Assembly (NCBI GenBank): GCA_937858275.1
Contig: CALLZK010000014.1
Span: 1-33,073 of the forward strand
From: an uncultured bacterium
Lineage (GTDB): Bacteria; Patescibacteriota; Minisyncoccia; Phycocordibacterales; JAACPR01
Reading direction: 5' to 3'
Length of the DNA: 33,073 nt
Below the pieces are notes generated by a model that searched no databases, was not told where the DNA came from, and saw nothing but the letters and a program-made list of their open reading frames with translations. Each line of letters begins with the position of its first letter. The first letter of the stretch is position 1. Position numbers and translations under genes: made by a program. Positions 15,948-23,153 of the stretch are shown one piece after another.

Positions 15948-18131
15948 ATGCATCAAAAATTTACAAAACCATACGATCCGACATCTGTAGAACAAAATAT
16001 TTACCAAAAATGGGAAAAATCTGGCTATTTTAATCCAGACAAATTAAAAAACACTGTCGGAGAAACTTTTACGGTGGTTTTACCACCACCAAATGTCACC
16101 GGGGTTTTACACCTAGGTCATGCATATGAGGATTCTTTGCAAGATGCGGTTATTAGATATCAAAGAATGAAAGGTAAAAAAACTCTCTGGATCCCTGGAA
16201 CCGATTCGGCAGCAATTGCGACACAGGCCAGAGTTGAAAAAAACATTTTAAAAGACGAGGGCAAAAGTCGTCACGATTTGGGTAGAGATGAATTAGTAAA
16301 AAGAGTTTCTGAATTTGCAAAAAATAGCGAATCGACAATTTTAAATCAGGTTAAAAGAATGGGATCATCTTTAGACTGGAGCAGATATGCTTATACACTA
16401 GATGAAAAAAGAAATTTTGCAGTCTCAACTGCTTTTGTAAATATGTACAAAGCTGGTTTGATATATAGAGGCAACAGAATTGTAAATTGGGATCCAAAAG
16501 GACAAACCACCATATCCGACGACGAAATTGAATACGAAGAAAGAATTGCCAAATTTTACACCTTCAAATACTCAGCGGGCTTCCCCATTTCAATTTCCAC
16601 AACAAGACCAGAAACAAAAGTTGGAGATACGGCCGTGGCGGTTCATCCAGAAGATGAAAGATACAAAAAATTTATTGGAAAAGAATATGATTTAATTTTT
16701 TGTGATGTACCATTAAAAATAAAAATAATTGCTGATCAATCAATAGACAAAGATTTTGGAACTGGAGCAATTGGAGTTACTCCAGCACACAGTCAAATTG
16801 ATTGGGAAATAGCAGATAGACACAATCTACAAAGACCGCAAGTTATAAACGAATATGCAAAAATGACCGTTGAGGGTTTTTTAAAAAATCAAAAAACCAC
16901 AATTGCACGAGAATCTGTCGTTAATTGGCTTAAAGAAAATAATTTACTAGAAAAAGAAGAGGATATAAAACAAAACATTTCCATTTCCAGCAGAACCGGA
17001 GCAATAATAGAGCCCCTACCAAAATTACAATGGTGGATTGATGTAAACAAAAAATTCAAAATTGAAAAATCAGAAATTCCTAGCATAAAAGATGGTGATT
17101 TAATTTCACTAAAAGAAATAATGAGAATAGCTGTTGAGAATAATTTTATTGAGATGCCACAAGAAAGATTTAGAAAAACATATTTTCACTGGATTGAAAA
17201 CCTAAGAGATTGGTGTATCTCAAGACAAATTTGGTTTGGCCACAGAATTCCTGTTTGGTATAAAGGAGAAGAGATTTATTGTGACACAACTCCCCCAACA
17301 GATTCTGGTTGGACTCAAGAAGAAGATGTTTTGGACACATGGTTTTCTTCTGCTCTTTGGACATTTTCAACACTTGGTTGGCCAGAAAAAACAGCTGATT
17401 TTGAAAAATTTCATCCAACAAATTTTATGTGTCCGGCATATGAAATTCTACAATTATGGGTTTCTAGAATGATTTTGATGAGTGGTTTTCATTTGGGACA
17501 AATACCCTTTAAAAAGGTTTTAATTCACGGATTAGTTAGAGATAAAAGTGGCAGAAAATTTAGTAAGTCATTAGGAAATGGTATAGATCCGATAGAAATG
17601 ATTGAAAAATACGGAGCAGATGCTCTTAGAATGGGTCTTCTTGCCGGAACAGCAATTGGTAATGATATAAAATTTGATGAAAGCAAAGTAAAAGGATACA
17701 AACATTTCGCCAACAAAATTTGGAATATAACTAGATTTATTTTGGAAAATATAGACAAAGAAAAAATATCAGAAGAAAATTTTAATAATTTTACAAAAGA
17801 CGATCTAAAATTATTAAAAGATTTTGATGATGTAATTGTTGAGGTTACAAAAGATTTTGACAATTACAATATTCATCTTGCAATAGAAAAAATTTATCAT
17901 TATATTTGGCATCAACTAGCAGACAATATAATAGAAGATTCAAAAGCAATTTTCAAAAATGCAGATGAAAATTCAAAAGTATCAAGACAAAATACTTTAT
18001 TCAAAATATTAAAAAATAGTTTAAAAATACTTCATCCCCTTATGCCATTTGTCACTGAAGAAATTTGGTCAGAAATATCTTTAAAAGAATCTGACATGTT
18101 AATTATTTGTGATTGGCCAAAAACTAATTAA
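15948..18131 (+). CDS. valS: Valyl-tRNA synthetase, compact form
   Basis: Charges tRNA-Val. Class I signatures: HLGH (55-58) in PPPNVTGVLHLGH, and KFSKS (537-541) in place of KMSKS. The editing (CP1) domain is present with TTRPET, GDTAVAVHPEDERY and GTGAIGVTPAHSQIDWEIADRHN. DWCISRQIWFGHRIPVW and EEDVLDTWFSSALW are typical of ValRS. At 727 residues it is about 150 shorter than the Bacillus or E. coli enzymes. The segment after GHRIPVWY that often holds a zinc-binding knuckle is reduced, and the sequence ends soon after the anticodon-binding domain, without the C-terminal coiled-coil arm. Confidence 0.96.
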   Translation: MHQKFTKPYDPTSVEQNIYQKWEKSGYFNPDKLKNTVGETFTVVLPPPNVTGVLHLGHAYEDSLQDAVIRYQRMKGKKTLWIPGTDSAAIATQARVEKNILKDEGKSRHDLGRDELVKRVSEFAKNSESTILNQVKRMGSSLDWSRYAYTLDEKRNFAVSTAFVNMYKAGLIYRGNRIVNWDPKGQTTISDDEIEYEERIAKFYTFKYSAGFPISISTTRPETKVGDTAVAVHPEDERYKKFIGKEYDLIFCDVPLKIKIIADQSIDKDFGTGAIGVTPAHSQIDWEIADRHNLQRPQVINEYAKMTVEGFLKNQKTTIARESVVNWLKENNLLEKEEDIKQNISISSRTGAIIEPLPKLQWWIDVNKKFKIEKSEIPSIKDGDLISLKEIMRIAVENNFIEMPQERFRKTYFHWIENLRDWCISRQIWFGHRIPVWYKGEEIYCDTTPPTDSGWTQEEDVLDTWFSSALWTFSTLGWPEKTADFEKFHPTNFMCPAYEILQLWVSRMILMSGFHLGQIPFKKVLIHGLVRDKSGRKFSKSLGNGIDPIEMIEKYGADALRMGLLAGTAIGNDIKFDESKVKGYKHFANKIWNITRFILENIDKEKISEENFNNFTKDDLKLLKDFDDVIVEVTKDFDNYNIHLAIEKIYHYIWHQLADNIIEDSKAIFKNADENSKVSRQNTLFKILKNSLKILHPLMPFVTEEIWSEISLKESDMLIICDWPKTN

Positions 18132-18147
18132 TTAAAAACTAAGTAAT

Positions 18148-19302
18148 TTAGAATACAAAACCATCTTCAAAATCCTGATCAATAAAATTCATGCCACCAA
18201 ACATGCTTCCCAGTATTTCTTCTATTTTTATACTATTTTCTGGTAATTGTATTTTTGGTACATCTTGAAATTTTAAATTTTCCATTTTTGCACTAAATTG
18301 CATAGACTGATTAGTGTCTATAACAAAAGTTTCAAATTCTGCACCACGAATAACGAATTTGTTGTCAATAAAGTATGTCATACTTATATTCATAGAATTC
18401 AACAAATCTTTAGTTTCTGGTGGAAAATCTTGTAAATCAAGTACAGATTCTGGTTCGGTCAATTCCAAAATACTATTTGATAAATTAAAAATATCATTAC
18501 CTTTTATAGAATAAGTAATGAAAATTCCATCAGAATTTCTTTTTGTGGAGACATTTTTGGAAATGTTTTCTTTAAAGAATTTTGAAACAACTTCTAAGAC
18601 TTGTTGTTTTTCTTCATCTGACAAAACTTTATTTTGTATTCTTATATCTGGTGAAATATTAGAAATACCCATTTCTTCTGTGGAGTTTTGATCAATATAT
18701 ATCCATTTATTAACAAAAGCATCACCAACAAAAAACATAATCATTTCTGGTAAATTATTTATTCTAAAAAAAACTTTGTCTGTGGAAACAATAGCTTCTG
18801 CACCAAACTTCATGTCTTCCAAAATAAAACCAAAATCATTTTCGGGTTGATATTTTAGAGTTGCATCTTCGATTATAAAATGTATTTTTGTTTTTTCTGT
18901 ATTTATATCATTTGCAATTATTTTGGTTTTTATATTTGCATCAATTTTTACATTTTCGTCAGACATTGGATCTAACATATTTCCATTTAATCTATAAACC
19001 ACATCGGCAGAAAAATCACTTTCAGAAATTTTTAAAAAAGTATTTTGAAATGCCTTAAAAGAAATTTTCTCTGGCGACATAAAAACAAAAGGATTTACAA
19101 ATTGTGCATATACAAAAAATCCTCCAGCAAATACAATTATTAAAACTAAAATCGAAAGAGCTATTTTGGAAAGACTGCTTTTGTTATTTTCTTGAGGCAT
19201 ATTCAAAGAAGCATCAGTAACAGGTTGCTCATTTTGAGGAATTTGTGTGTTTTCCTGATTCAAAACATTATTCAGATTTTGTTCATTATTTTCTTGATCC
19301 AT
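18148..19302 (-). CDS. Membrane-anchored extracytoplasmic protein, unknown function
   Basis: A 384-residue protein with a Gln/Asn/Glu-rich cytoplasmic N terminus (1-43), one signal-anchor helix at about 47-66, and a large external domain from about 72. The external part alternates short beta-like strands (FSADVVYRLNG, KTKIHFIIEDATLKY, FAAEAIVSTDKVFF-type pattern), as in lipoprotein-like sandwich folds such as LppX/LolA. That similarity is only inferred from pattern. No catalytic motif was seen and I do not recognise the family. The gene converges on valS (16 bp between stop codons) and diverges from dedA. Confidence 0.85.
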   Translation of the reverse strand: MDQENNEQNLNNVLNQENTQIPQNEQPVTDASLNMPQENNKSSLSKIALSILVLIIVFAGGFFVYAQFVNPFVFMSPEKISFKAFQNTFLKISESDFSADVVYRLNGNMLDPMSDENVKIDANIKTKIIANDINTEKTKIHFIIEDATLKYQPENDFGFILEDMKFGAEAIVSTDKVFFRINNLPEMIMFFVGDAFVNKWIYIDQNSTEEMGISNISPDIRIQNKVLSDEEKQQVLEVVSKFFKENISKNVSTKRNSDGIFITYSIKGNDIFNLSNSILELTEPESVLDLQDFPPETKDLLNSMNISMTYFIDNKFVIRGAEFETFVIDTNQSMQFSAKMENLKFQDVPKIQLPENSIKIEEILGSMFGGMNFIDQDFEDGFVF

Positions 19303-19330
19303 TTTATTTTTTAATATTAATTAATAAATT

Positions 19331-19339
19331 TGATATAAT
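19331..19339 (+). promoter_or_regulatory. Extended -10 promoter of dedA
   Basis: TGATATAAT on the plus strand; predicted start near 19346, giving a leader of about 24 nt before the dedA ATG. No -35 match was seen. Confidence 0.55.
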
Positions 19340-19369
19340 ATTAAATTGTAACACAAATAACTAAGTAAT

Positions 19370-19981
19370 ATGAATTTATCCACAGAAATATTTAACTTAA
19401 TACAAAATTATGGATATTTTTTTGTATTTATAGGTGGCTTACTTGAAGGAGAAAGCATTTTGATACTTTCTGGTTTTTTGGCACAACAAGAACATCTAAA
19501 ATTACCCCTTATTTTAATATTTGCATTACTTGGAGCATTGATAAGTGATTACATTTGGTTTTTTGCTGGTAGATATTATGGCAATAAAATAATGCAAAAA
19601 TATGCAATAATAAAAAAAATATCAAATCAAAGTCTCTCTTCAATAGACAAAAATTCTAAAATAATTTCTTTTGGTCTTAGATTTATGTATGGTTTTCGTT
19701 CCATAATCCCCTTTACACTAGGCCTATCAAAAATAAAAGCAATTCATTTTTTATTTTTAAATTTTTTGGGTGGAATATTTTGGGTTTTAATTTTTAGCAA
19801 ATTAGGATATATGCTCGGTGATATTACCGAAAATCTGTTTGGGCAAATAAAAAAATACAACTTGGCTATCATAATTTTTGTTATATTAATATTTATTTTT
19901 ATAAATTTTGCTATCAAAATAATAAAATATTTTGTAAAGAAAAAAATTAATATTGTTAGTGGTGATGATGTGAATGTTTAG
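19370..19981 (+). CDS. DedA-family (VTT domain) membrane protein
   Basis: Polytopic inner-membrane protein of the DedA/SNARE-associated family. Members move undecaprenyl-phosphate or phospholipids across the membrane. The 203-residue protein has GLLEGESILILSGFLA (the conserved acidic G-xxE region), ALISDYIWFFAGRYYG, and the F-x-R-GF-R motif RFMYGFRSIIPFTLGLSK, then two more helices. The length is typical. The last 26 bp overlap the convergent yibE/F gene. Confidence 0.92.
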   Translation: MNLSTEIFNLIQNYGYFFVFIGGLLEGESILILSGFLAQQEHLKLPLILIFALLGALISDYIWFFAGRYYGNKIMQKYAIIKKISNQSLSSIDKNSKIISFGLRFMYGFRSIIPFTLGLSKIKAIHFLFLNFLGGIFWVLIFSKLGYMLGDITENLFGQIKKYNLAIIIFVILIFIFINFAIKIIKYFVKKKINIVSGDDVNV

Positions 19982-21077
19982 ATTTATAGCCCTTCAAAAA
20001 ATATACTGCCAAAAATGTAACTATTGGAACTGTCAAAACCAACCCAATACTTCCAACAATTGTTCTAACTATTTCTGTCGCAAAAATTTCTAAATTTATA
20101 ATTGTTTCAAAATCATATTTGTAAACATTAACCAAAAGCATCACCGGCAAAGCAGCTCCTGTGTAGGCCAAAACTAATGTGTTTACAAGCGCTCCAACAT
20201 GTTCTCTGCCGACTCTCATAGCTCTTTTATAAACTTCAATACGAGAAATATTTTTGTTGCTATCATAAAGTTCTGAAACAACTGCTGCCTGAGTAATTGC
20301 AATATCGTCCAAAACTCCCAAAACCCCAACTATTATCGCCCCAAGTAACAATCCGGTAAAATTTAATTCTCCACCAGTATTAAAATTTAAATATAAAGCC
20401 GAATCGTCAGATAATCCTGATAATTTTGTAAAAGAAACAGCAAATAGTGCCAGAAGACTGGTTAACATCACAGCAATCATTGTGCCAGAATATGCAACAA
20501 GTGATTCTTTGTTGAAGCCATGAGTAAAAAATATAGCAAAAAACAAAATAGCTGATGCAATTAAAACTGAAACAAAAAGCGGATGCCATCCAGATAAAAT
20601 TGATGGTAACAAAACATAAAGTATTACAATAAAACTACCAATCAAAGCAATTAAAGAGCGAAAGCCTTGCCAACCACCAAATAAAATTATTACCAATATA
20701 AATAAAATTATAAGAAACCAAATTTGATTTGTTCTATCAATGTTTGTAATTGAATAGGTTTCTTTTCCCCCAACATCAATCAAATAATTTACAAAGATCC
20801 TATCGCCTTTGGAAAGCTCTGGAAAATCTGTTTCGATATTTACAGTTACTCCTTTTTTGGGACCTTCTAAAAATTTTAAATCAATATTTCTATAAGTACT
20901 AAGAACATTATTCCAGCCAACATCTTTTTTTTCTTCTGATATGACTTTTATTATTTTTGCTTTAAATGTGCCCTGATAATCATTGTGTATTTCTTGTGAA
21001 AAAGTTTGTGTTGGGAAAAAGAAAGTAAAAATAAATATTAAAAATAATAATACTTTTGAAAGACTACCAATTAACAT
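19956..21077 (-). CDS. YibE/F-family membrane protein
   Basis: A 373-residue protein: a signal peptide (1-28, ending FSQ), an extracytoplasmic beta-rich domain to about residue 120 (SGD-like RIFVNYLIDVGG), then about seven or eight transmembrane helices with family motifs GGWQGFRSLIALIG, GVLDDIAITQAA and REHVGALVNTLVLAY. Function in the family is not firmly established. It ends in SKHSHHHH, a natural His cluster on the last cytoplasmic or periplasmic tail. The ATG at 21077 begins two bases after the 3' end of tRNA-Gln, with no space for an SD. The 3' end overlaps dedA by 26 bp. Confidence 0.9.
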   Translation of the reverse strand: MLIGSLSKVLLFLIFIFTFFFPTQTFSQEIHNDYQGTFKAKIIKVISEEKKDVGWNNVLSTYRNIDLKFLEGPKKGVTVNIETDFPELSKGDRIFVNYLIDVGGKETYSITNIDRTNQIWFLIILFILVIILFGGWQGFRSLIALIGSFIVILYVLLPSILSGWHPLFVSVLIASAILFFAIFFTHGFNKESLVAYSGTMIAVMLTSLLALFAVSFTKLSGLSDDSALYLNFNTGGELNFTGLLLGAIIVGVLGVLDDIAITQAAVVSELYDSNKNISRIEVYKRAMRVGREHVGALVNTLVLAYTGAALPVMLLVNVYKYDFETIINLEIFATEIVRTIVGSIGLVLTVPIVTFLAVYFLKGYKSKHSHHHH

Positions 21078-21078
21078 G

Positions 21079-21149
21079 TTGCCAGACTTGGATTCGAACC
21101 AAGATACCCGCCTCCAAAGGGCGATGTCCTACCATTAGACGATCTGGCA
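21079..21149 (-). tRNA. trnQ: tRNA-Gln (anticodon UUG)
   Basis: Complete cloverleaf on the minus strand: acceptor TGCCAGA/TCTGGCA (with the U1-A72 pair usual for glutamine), a D arm containing AATGGTA, anticodon stem TCGCC/GGCGG around loop CTTTGGA (anticodon TTG), a four-base variable loop, and T stem CTTGG/CCAAG with loop TTCGAAT. Discriminator base is A. CCA is not encoded (the next bases are C-ATG), so it must be added by the nucleotidyltransferase. Confidence 0.95.
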
Positions 21150-21158
21150 ATACTTAAT

Positions 21159-21187
21159 AGATTAACTTTTTTTTAAAAGAAAATCAA
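21159..21187 (-). promoter_or_regulatory. Promoter of tRNA-Gln and yibE/F
   Basis: TTGATT (21187-21182), a 17-bp spacer and TAATCT (21164-21159). The predicted start is only a few bases before the tRNA 5' end at 21149. The match is moderate. Confidence 0.5.
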
Positions 21188-21208
21188 ATCTAAAATACTA
21201 AAAATAAA

Positions 21209-22267
21209 CTAACTTAGATCGGCAATGAAAATTTCCAAAGGCAAAAACGGCAAAGGTGAGTTTATTGATTTTTCATATACCTCAAGTAAATTCAAAATTA
21301 TTTTTGAATTTATATTTTGGGTGTTTTCGGAAACTAATTGTGTCAAAAATTTTAAATCGTCTTCTGAAACTGTGTCTATGTACAAATCCTTATCTTCTTT
21401 TGAAACTTTCAAAATCAAAGCAATTCTCATTTTATCAATTAGTAATTTTAGAAAAATTTTTGAATCAATATTTCTCTCTTTTGCAAAAGAAATAGATTTT
21501 AGACCCAAAATGCTTTCTTTTTTCAAAATAGAACAAACAACATCGTTTATAAGGGCGGATTTTGGAGCACCAACAACTCTTTCAACTTCTTCTGCTGATA
21601 TTTTTTTATCATCAGAAGCTCTAATTAATTTTTGAAGACTGGTGTGAGCATCTCGAAATGATCCGTCACCCAAAATTGCAAGAAGTTCGGCGGCATCATT
21701 ATCCAAATCATATCCTTCAGATTTTGCTGTTTTTATAATCATCTTTTTTAAAACATTTGTGTTTGGAGATTTGAAATTATAATGTTCACATCTTGAAATG
21801 ACTGTCTCTGGTAATTTTTCTGGCTCTGTTGTGGCCAAAACAAAGACAACATGTTTTGGTGGCTCTTCTAAAGTTTTTAACAAAGCATTAAAAGCCGATT
21901 TTGAAAGCATATGAACCTCATCCAAAATATAAACTTTGTATTTTGATTCAAAAGGTAATGTCAAAACAGATTCAGTTAATCGACGAATTTCTTCTACACC
22001 GTTATTTGAAGCAGCATCGATTTCATACAAATCACTATCTAATGTTCCAATTTCATTAGCCAAGATTCGTGCCACAGAAGTTTTACCAGTTCCCCTTGTG
22101 CCAGAAAAAAGATATGCATGTGAAATATTTCCAAGTTTTAAAGAGTTTTGCAAAACAGTTGTGACTTGTTCTTGACCCAAAACATCAGAAAATTTTTGTG
22201 GACGATATTTTGTGTATAAAGCAATATTAAAATCATTATTTTCTGAATTTTTTGTGTTTTTTGACAT
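21209..22267 (-). CDS. dnaX: DNA polymerase III clamp-loader subunit (gamma/tau), short form without zinc module
   Basis: AAA+ motor that loads the sliding clamp. N-terminal YTKYRPQKFSDVLGQE, Walker A GTRGTGKT (56-63), EIDAASNNGVEEIR, Walker B LDEVHML (115-121), EEPP, ATTEPEKLPETVISRC with the SRC motif (158-160), and FRDAHTSLQKL. The four-Cys zinc module that normally lies between Walker A and EIDAAS is missing: about 20 residues are deleted and no Cys is present there. The 352-residue protein ends with the collar domain, lacking the tau-specific C terminus. TGATATAAT lies six bases before the ATG, so the mRNA is probably leaderless. Confidence 0.94.
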   Translation of the reverse strand: MSKNTKNSENNDFNIALYTKYRPQKFSDVLGQEQVTTVLQNSLKLGNISHAYLFSGTRGTGKTSVARILANEIGTLDSDLYEIDAASNNGVEEIRRLTESVLTLPFESKYKVYILDEVHMLSKSAFNALLKTLEEPPKHVVFVLATTEPEKLPETVISRCEHYNFKSPNTNVLKKMIIKTAKSEGYDLDNDAAELLAILGDGSFRDAHTSLQKLIRASDDKKISAEEVERVVGAPKSALINDVVCSILKKESILGLKSISFAKERNIDSKIFLKLLIDKMRIALILKVSKEDKDLYIDTVSEDDLKFLTQLVSENTQNINSKIILNLLEVYEKSINSPLPFLPLEIFIADLS

Positions 22268-22273
22268 TTAAAG

Positions 22274-22282
22274 ATTATATCA
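22274..22282 (-). promoter_or_regulatory. Extended -10 promoter of dnaX
   Basis: TGATATAAT on the minus strand, six bases before the dnaX ATG at 22267. The spacing equals that of the MFS gene. Confidence 0.7.
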
Positions 22283-22315
22283 AATTTTCAATTTTTTTTA
22301 AAATATTTAAAATAA

Positions 22316-22349
22316 AGGGCCCGATCAGAAAAAGTCTGACCGGGCCCAG
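22316..22349 (-). terminator. GC-rich terminator of the 28-residue ORF unit
   Basis: A 12-bp stem (GGGCCCG, then one pair, then TCAG) with a seven-base loop, followed on the minus strand by TTTATTTT. The single non-Watson-Crick position is a G-U pair in minus-strand RNA but an A-C mismatch in plus-strand RNA, so the functional transcript is the minus strand. Confidence 0.85.
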
Positions 22350-22357
22350 GTTTGGTC

Positions 22358-22444
22358 TCAGCGGCGACTCTTAGGCCATGAGACACCGCGGTTCATCGTG
22401 GTTTTAGTACAAAGACGTCGTCGATGAATTTTTCCAAGGAACAT
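22358..22444 (-). CDS. 28-residue basic peptide with perfect SD
   Basis: A very short ORF starting at an ATG preceded by AGAAAGGAGGTGAG at ideal spacing, and ending in TGA 9 bp before a strong terminator. The peptide starts MFLGKIHRRRL and ends WPKSRR. It is very basic, has one Cys and no hydrophobic helix, so it is unlike type I toxins. Codons such as CGC, CGA, CGT and CGG are used, unlike the AGA-dominated neighbours. I do not recognise it; it is not bL36, bTHX or the Aurora-kinase-interacting small protein family. It could be a small ribosome- or RNA-binding protein or a regulatory leader peptide. A longer in-frame ORF back to 22753 crosses a terminator and hairpins and is rejected. Confidence 0.55.
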   Translation of the reverse strand: MFLGKIHRRRLCTKTTMNRGVSWPKSRR

Positions 22445-22448
22445 TTTT

Positions 22449-22462
22449 CTCACCTCCTTTCT
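22449..22462 (-). promoter_or_regulatory. Full-length Shine-Dalgarno of the 28-residue ORF
   Basis: AGAAAGGAGGTGAG is complementary to the complete usual 16S 3' tail, with about four bases to the ATG. Almost no other gene in this window has an SD. Confidence 0.8.
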
Positions 22463-22487
22463 GTATTTTAATCGGGTTTGAATTTTG

Positions 22488-22654
22488 GTGATGCTTTTGG
22501 ACATCACCCTTTTCTTTGACAATTTTGAAAGTCCATTCAAGATTGTCAAAATTGAAAAATGGTCGCGGTGAACTTTGTCCTCAAACAATTTTGAAACAAA
22601 AAAATTGTCAAAATGTTTCAATCCACACACAAAGTCACCGCGATAATAAAGAAC
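22488..22654 (-). ncRNA. Structured RNA leader with three hairpins (candidate cis-regulatory RNA)
   Basis: Between an extended -10 box and the SD of the 28-residue ORF, three hairpins follow each other. Stem I joins TCGCGGTGA (22563-22571) to TCACCGCGA (22635-22643) over 9 bp, continued after a one-base bulge by CTTTGT/ACAAAG, and encloses an 8-bp TTGAAACA/TGTTTCAA stem. Stem II (22515-22550) has 9+5 bp around one non-canonical position. Stem III (22488-22509) has a 7-bp GGTGATG/CATCACC stem. TTTTGACAAT and TTTCAAAATTG occur in both stem I and stem II, so the two copies could exchange partners. The stem I arm CACCGCG can also pair with CGCGGTG inside the ORF. Caveat: the odd position in stem II pairs as U-G on the plus strand and is an A-C mismatch on the minus strand. 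No known RNA family was recognised. Confidence 0.5.
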
Positions 22655-22660
22655 AAAAGT

Positions 22661-22669
22661 TTTATAACA
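22661..22669 (-). promoter_or_regulatory. Extended -10 promoter of the structured-leader unit
   Basis: TGTTATAAA on the minus strand; predicted start near 22654, about 10 bases before stem I. It lies downstream of a terminator, so the unit is probably independent of the gene before it. Confidence 0.5.
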
Positions 22670-22711
22670 CAATATCAAAAATCTAATTAAAATACAACCC
22701 CGCAAATTTAA

Positions 22712-22742
22712 AAACACCCGCAGTCTTTCGATTGCGGGTGTT
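22712..22742 (-). terminator. Terminator of the 103-residue ORF unit
   Basis: ACACCCGCA pairs with TGCGGGTGT (9 bp, 10-base loop), followed on the minus strand by TTTTAAATTT. The plus-strand side lacks a T tract, so it works for minus-strand transcription. Confidence 0.85.
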
Positions 22743-22761
22743 AAGGTCACCATTTTTTTAA

Positions 22762-22785
22762 GGGGGTTAGAATTCCCCCATTTTT
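22762..22785. repeat. GGGGG/CCCCC hairpin in the intercistronic region
   Basis: Five G and five C separated by eight bases. On the plus strand it is followed by ATTTTT, so it is terminator-like in that direction. On the minus strand it lies between the second SD and the terminator, and overlaps a four-codon ORF (ATG GGG GAA TTC TAA). Confidence 0.45.
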
Positions 22786-22791
22786 AGCTCA

Positions 22792-22833
22792 ACGGAATCA
22801 CCTCCTTTCTGAGTCAGAATTGACTCATTTTTT
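22792..22833 (-). promoter_or_regulatory. Orphan full-length SD plus hairpin after the 103-residue ORF
   Basis: Directly after the stop codon comes a TGAGTCA/TGACTCA hairpin (22810-22827). It is followed by AGAAAGGAGGTGATTCC, again fully complementary to a 16S 3' end. The only start codons at sensible distance give minimal ORFs: TTG AGC TAA eight bases on, or a four-codon ATG ORF about 18 bases on. On the plus strand the same hairpin is followed by six T, so it is terminator-like there. Confidence 0.5.
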
Positions 22834-23143
22834 ACCGGGGGAGCTTTTTGTCGTCAAGCTCCCGATCCAAGATTGTTTTCCGCCAATTTTCGTTTTGTTG
22901 GCGAAGATAATCCAAATCTTCTTCAGTTATCGGTCCATCCAGAACGATGACCTTAAGATTGGGATATTTTTCATTGTGGGCATCAATTGCCCATCGATGA
23001 AGTAGCGACCGATCATAGGTCACTGGTCGAACACCTATTTGACCCAGAGTGTCCCACTTAATCGTCCAACCAAAGTTAGTGAAAAACAGGAAACCCGCAG
23101 CAACCAGCACCAGCAGAAAAATATTTTTAAAAAATTCCTTCAT
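22832..23143 (-). CDS. 103-residue signal-anchored protein, unknown function, atypical codon use
   Basis: The ATG at 23143 is chosen because GAAGGAG lies six bases upstream; an in-frame ATG at 23197 would add 18 charged residues and cross a hairpin. The product has an N-terminal anchor (about 7-22), a short linker with GWTIKWDTLGQIG, then a soluble domain (LLHRWAIDAHNEKYPNLKVIVLDG) and a charged helix (ITEEDLDYLRQQNENWRK). I do not recognise the family. Codons such as CTG, CGG, CGC and GGT are common here but rare in the flanking genes, and the GC content is visibly higher. This suggests recent acquisition or selection for strong translation. Confidence 0.7.
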   Translation of the reverse strand: MKEFFKNIFLLVLVAAGFLFFTNFGWTIKWDTLGQIGVRPVTYDRSLLHRWAIDAHNEKYPNLKVIVLDGPITEEDLDYLRQQNENWRKTILDRELDDKKLPR

Positions 23144-23153
23144 TCTTTTCTCC

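Noticed and set aside
22316-22654. tmRNA, SRP RNA, RNase P RNA or 6S RNA
   Set aside because: None of the hallmark conserved segments (tRNA-like ends, SRP tetraloop/helix 8 motif, P4 core) could be found.
22358-22753. 131-residue ORF ending in the 28-residue peptide
   Set aside because: Its upper part crosses a rho-independent terminator, a promoter and three hairpins. Only the last 28 codons follow an SD.
22791-22834. Plus-strand small RNA ending in a 16S-tail mimic plus terminator
   Set aside because: No plus-strand promoter is evident. The anti-SD look is explained more simply by SDs of minus-strand ORFs. Kept only as a side remark.
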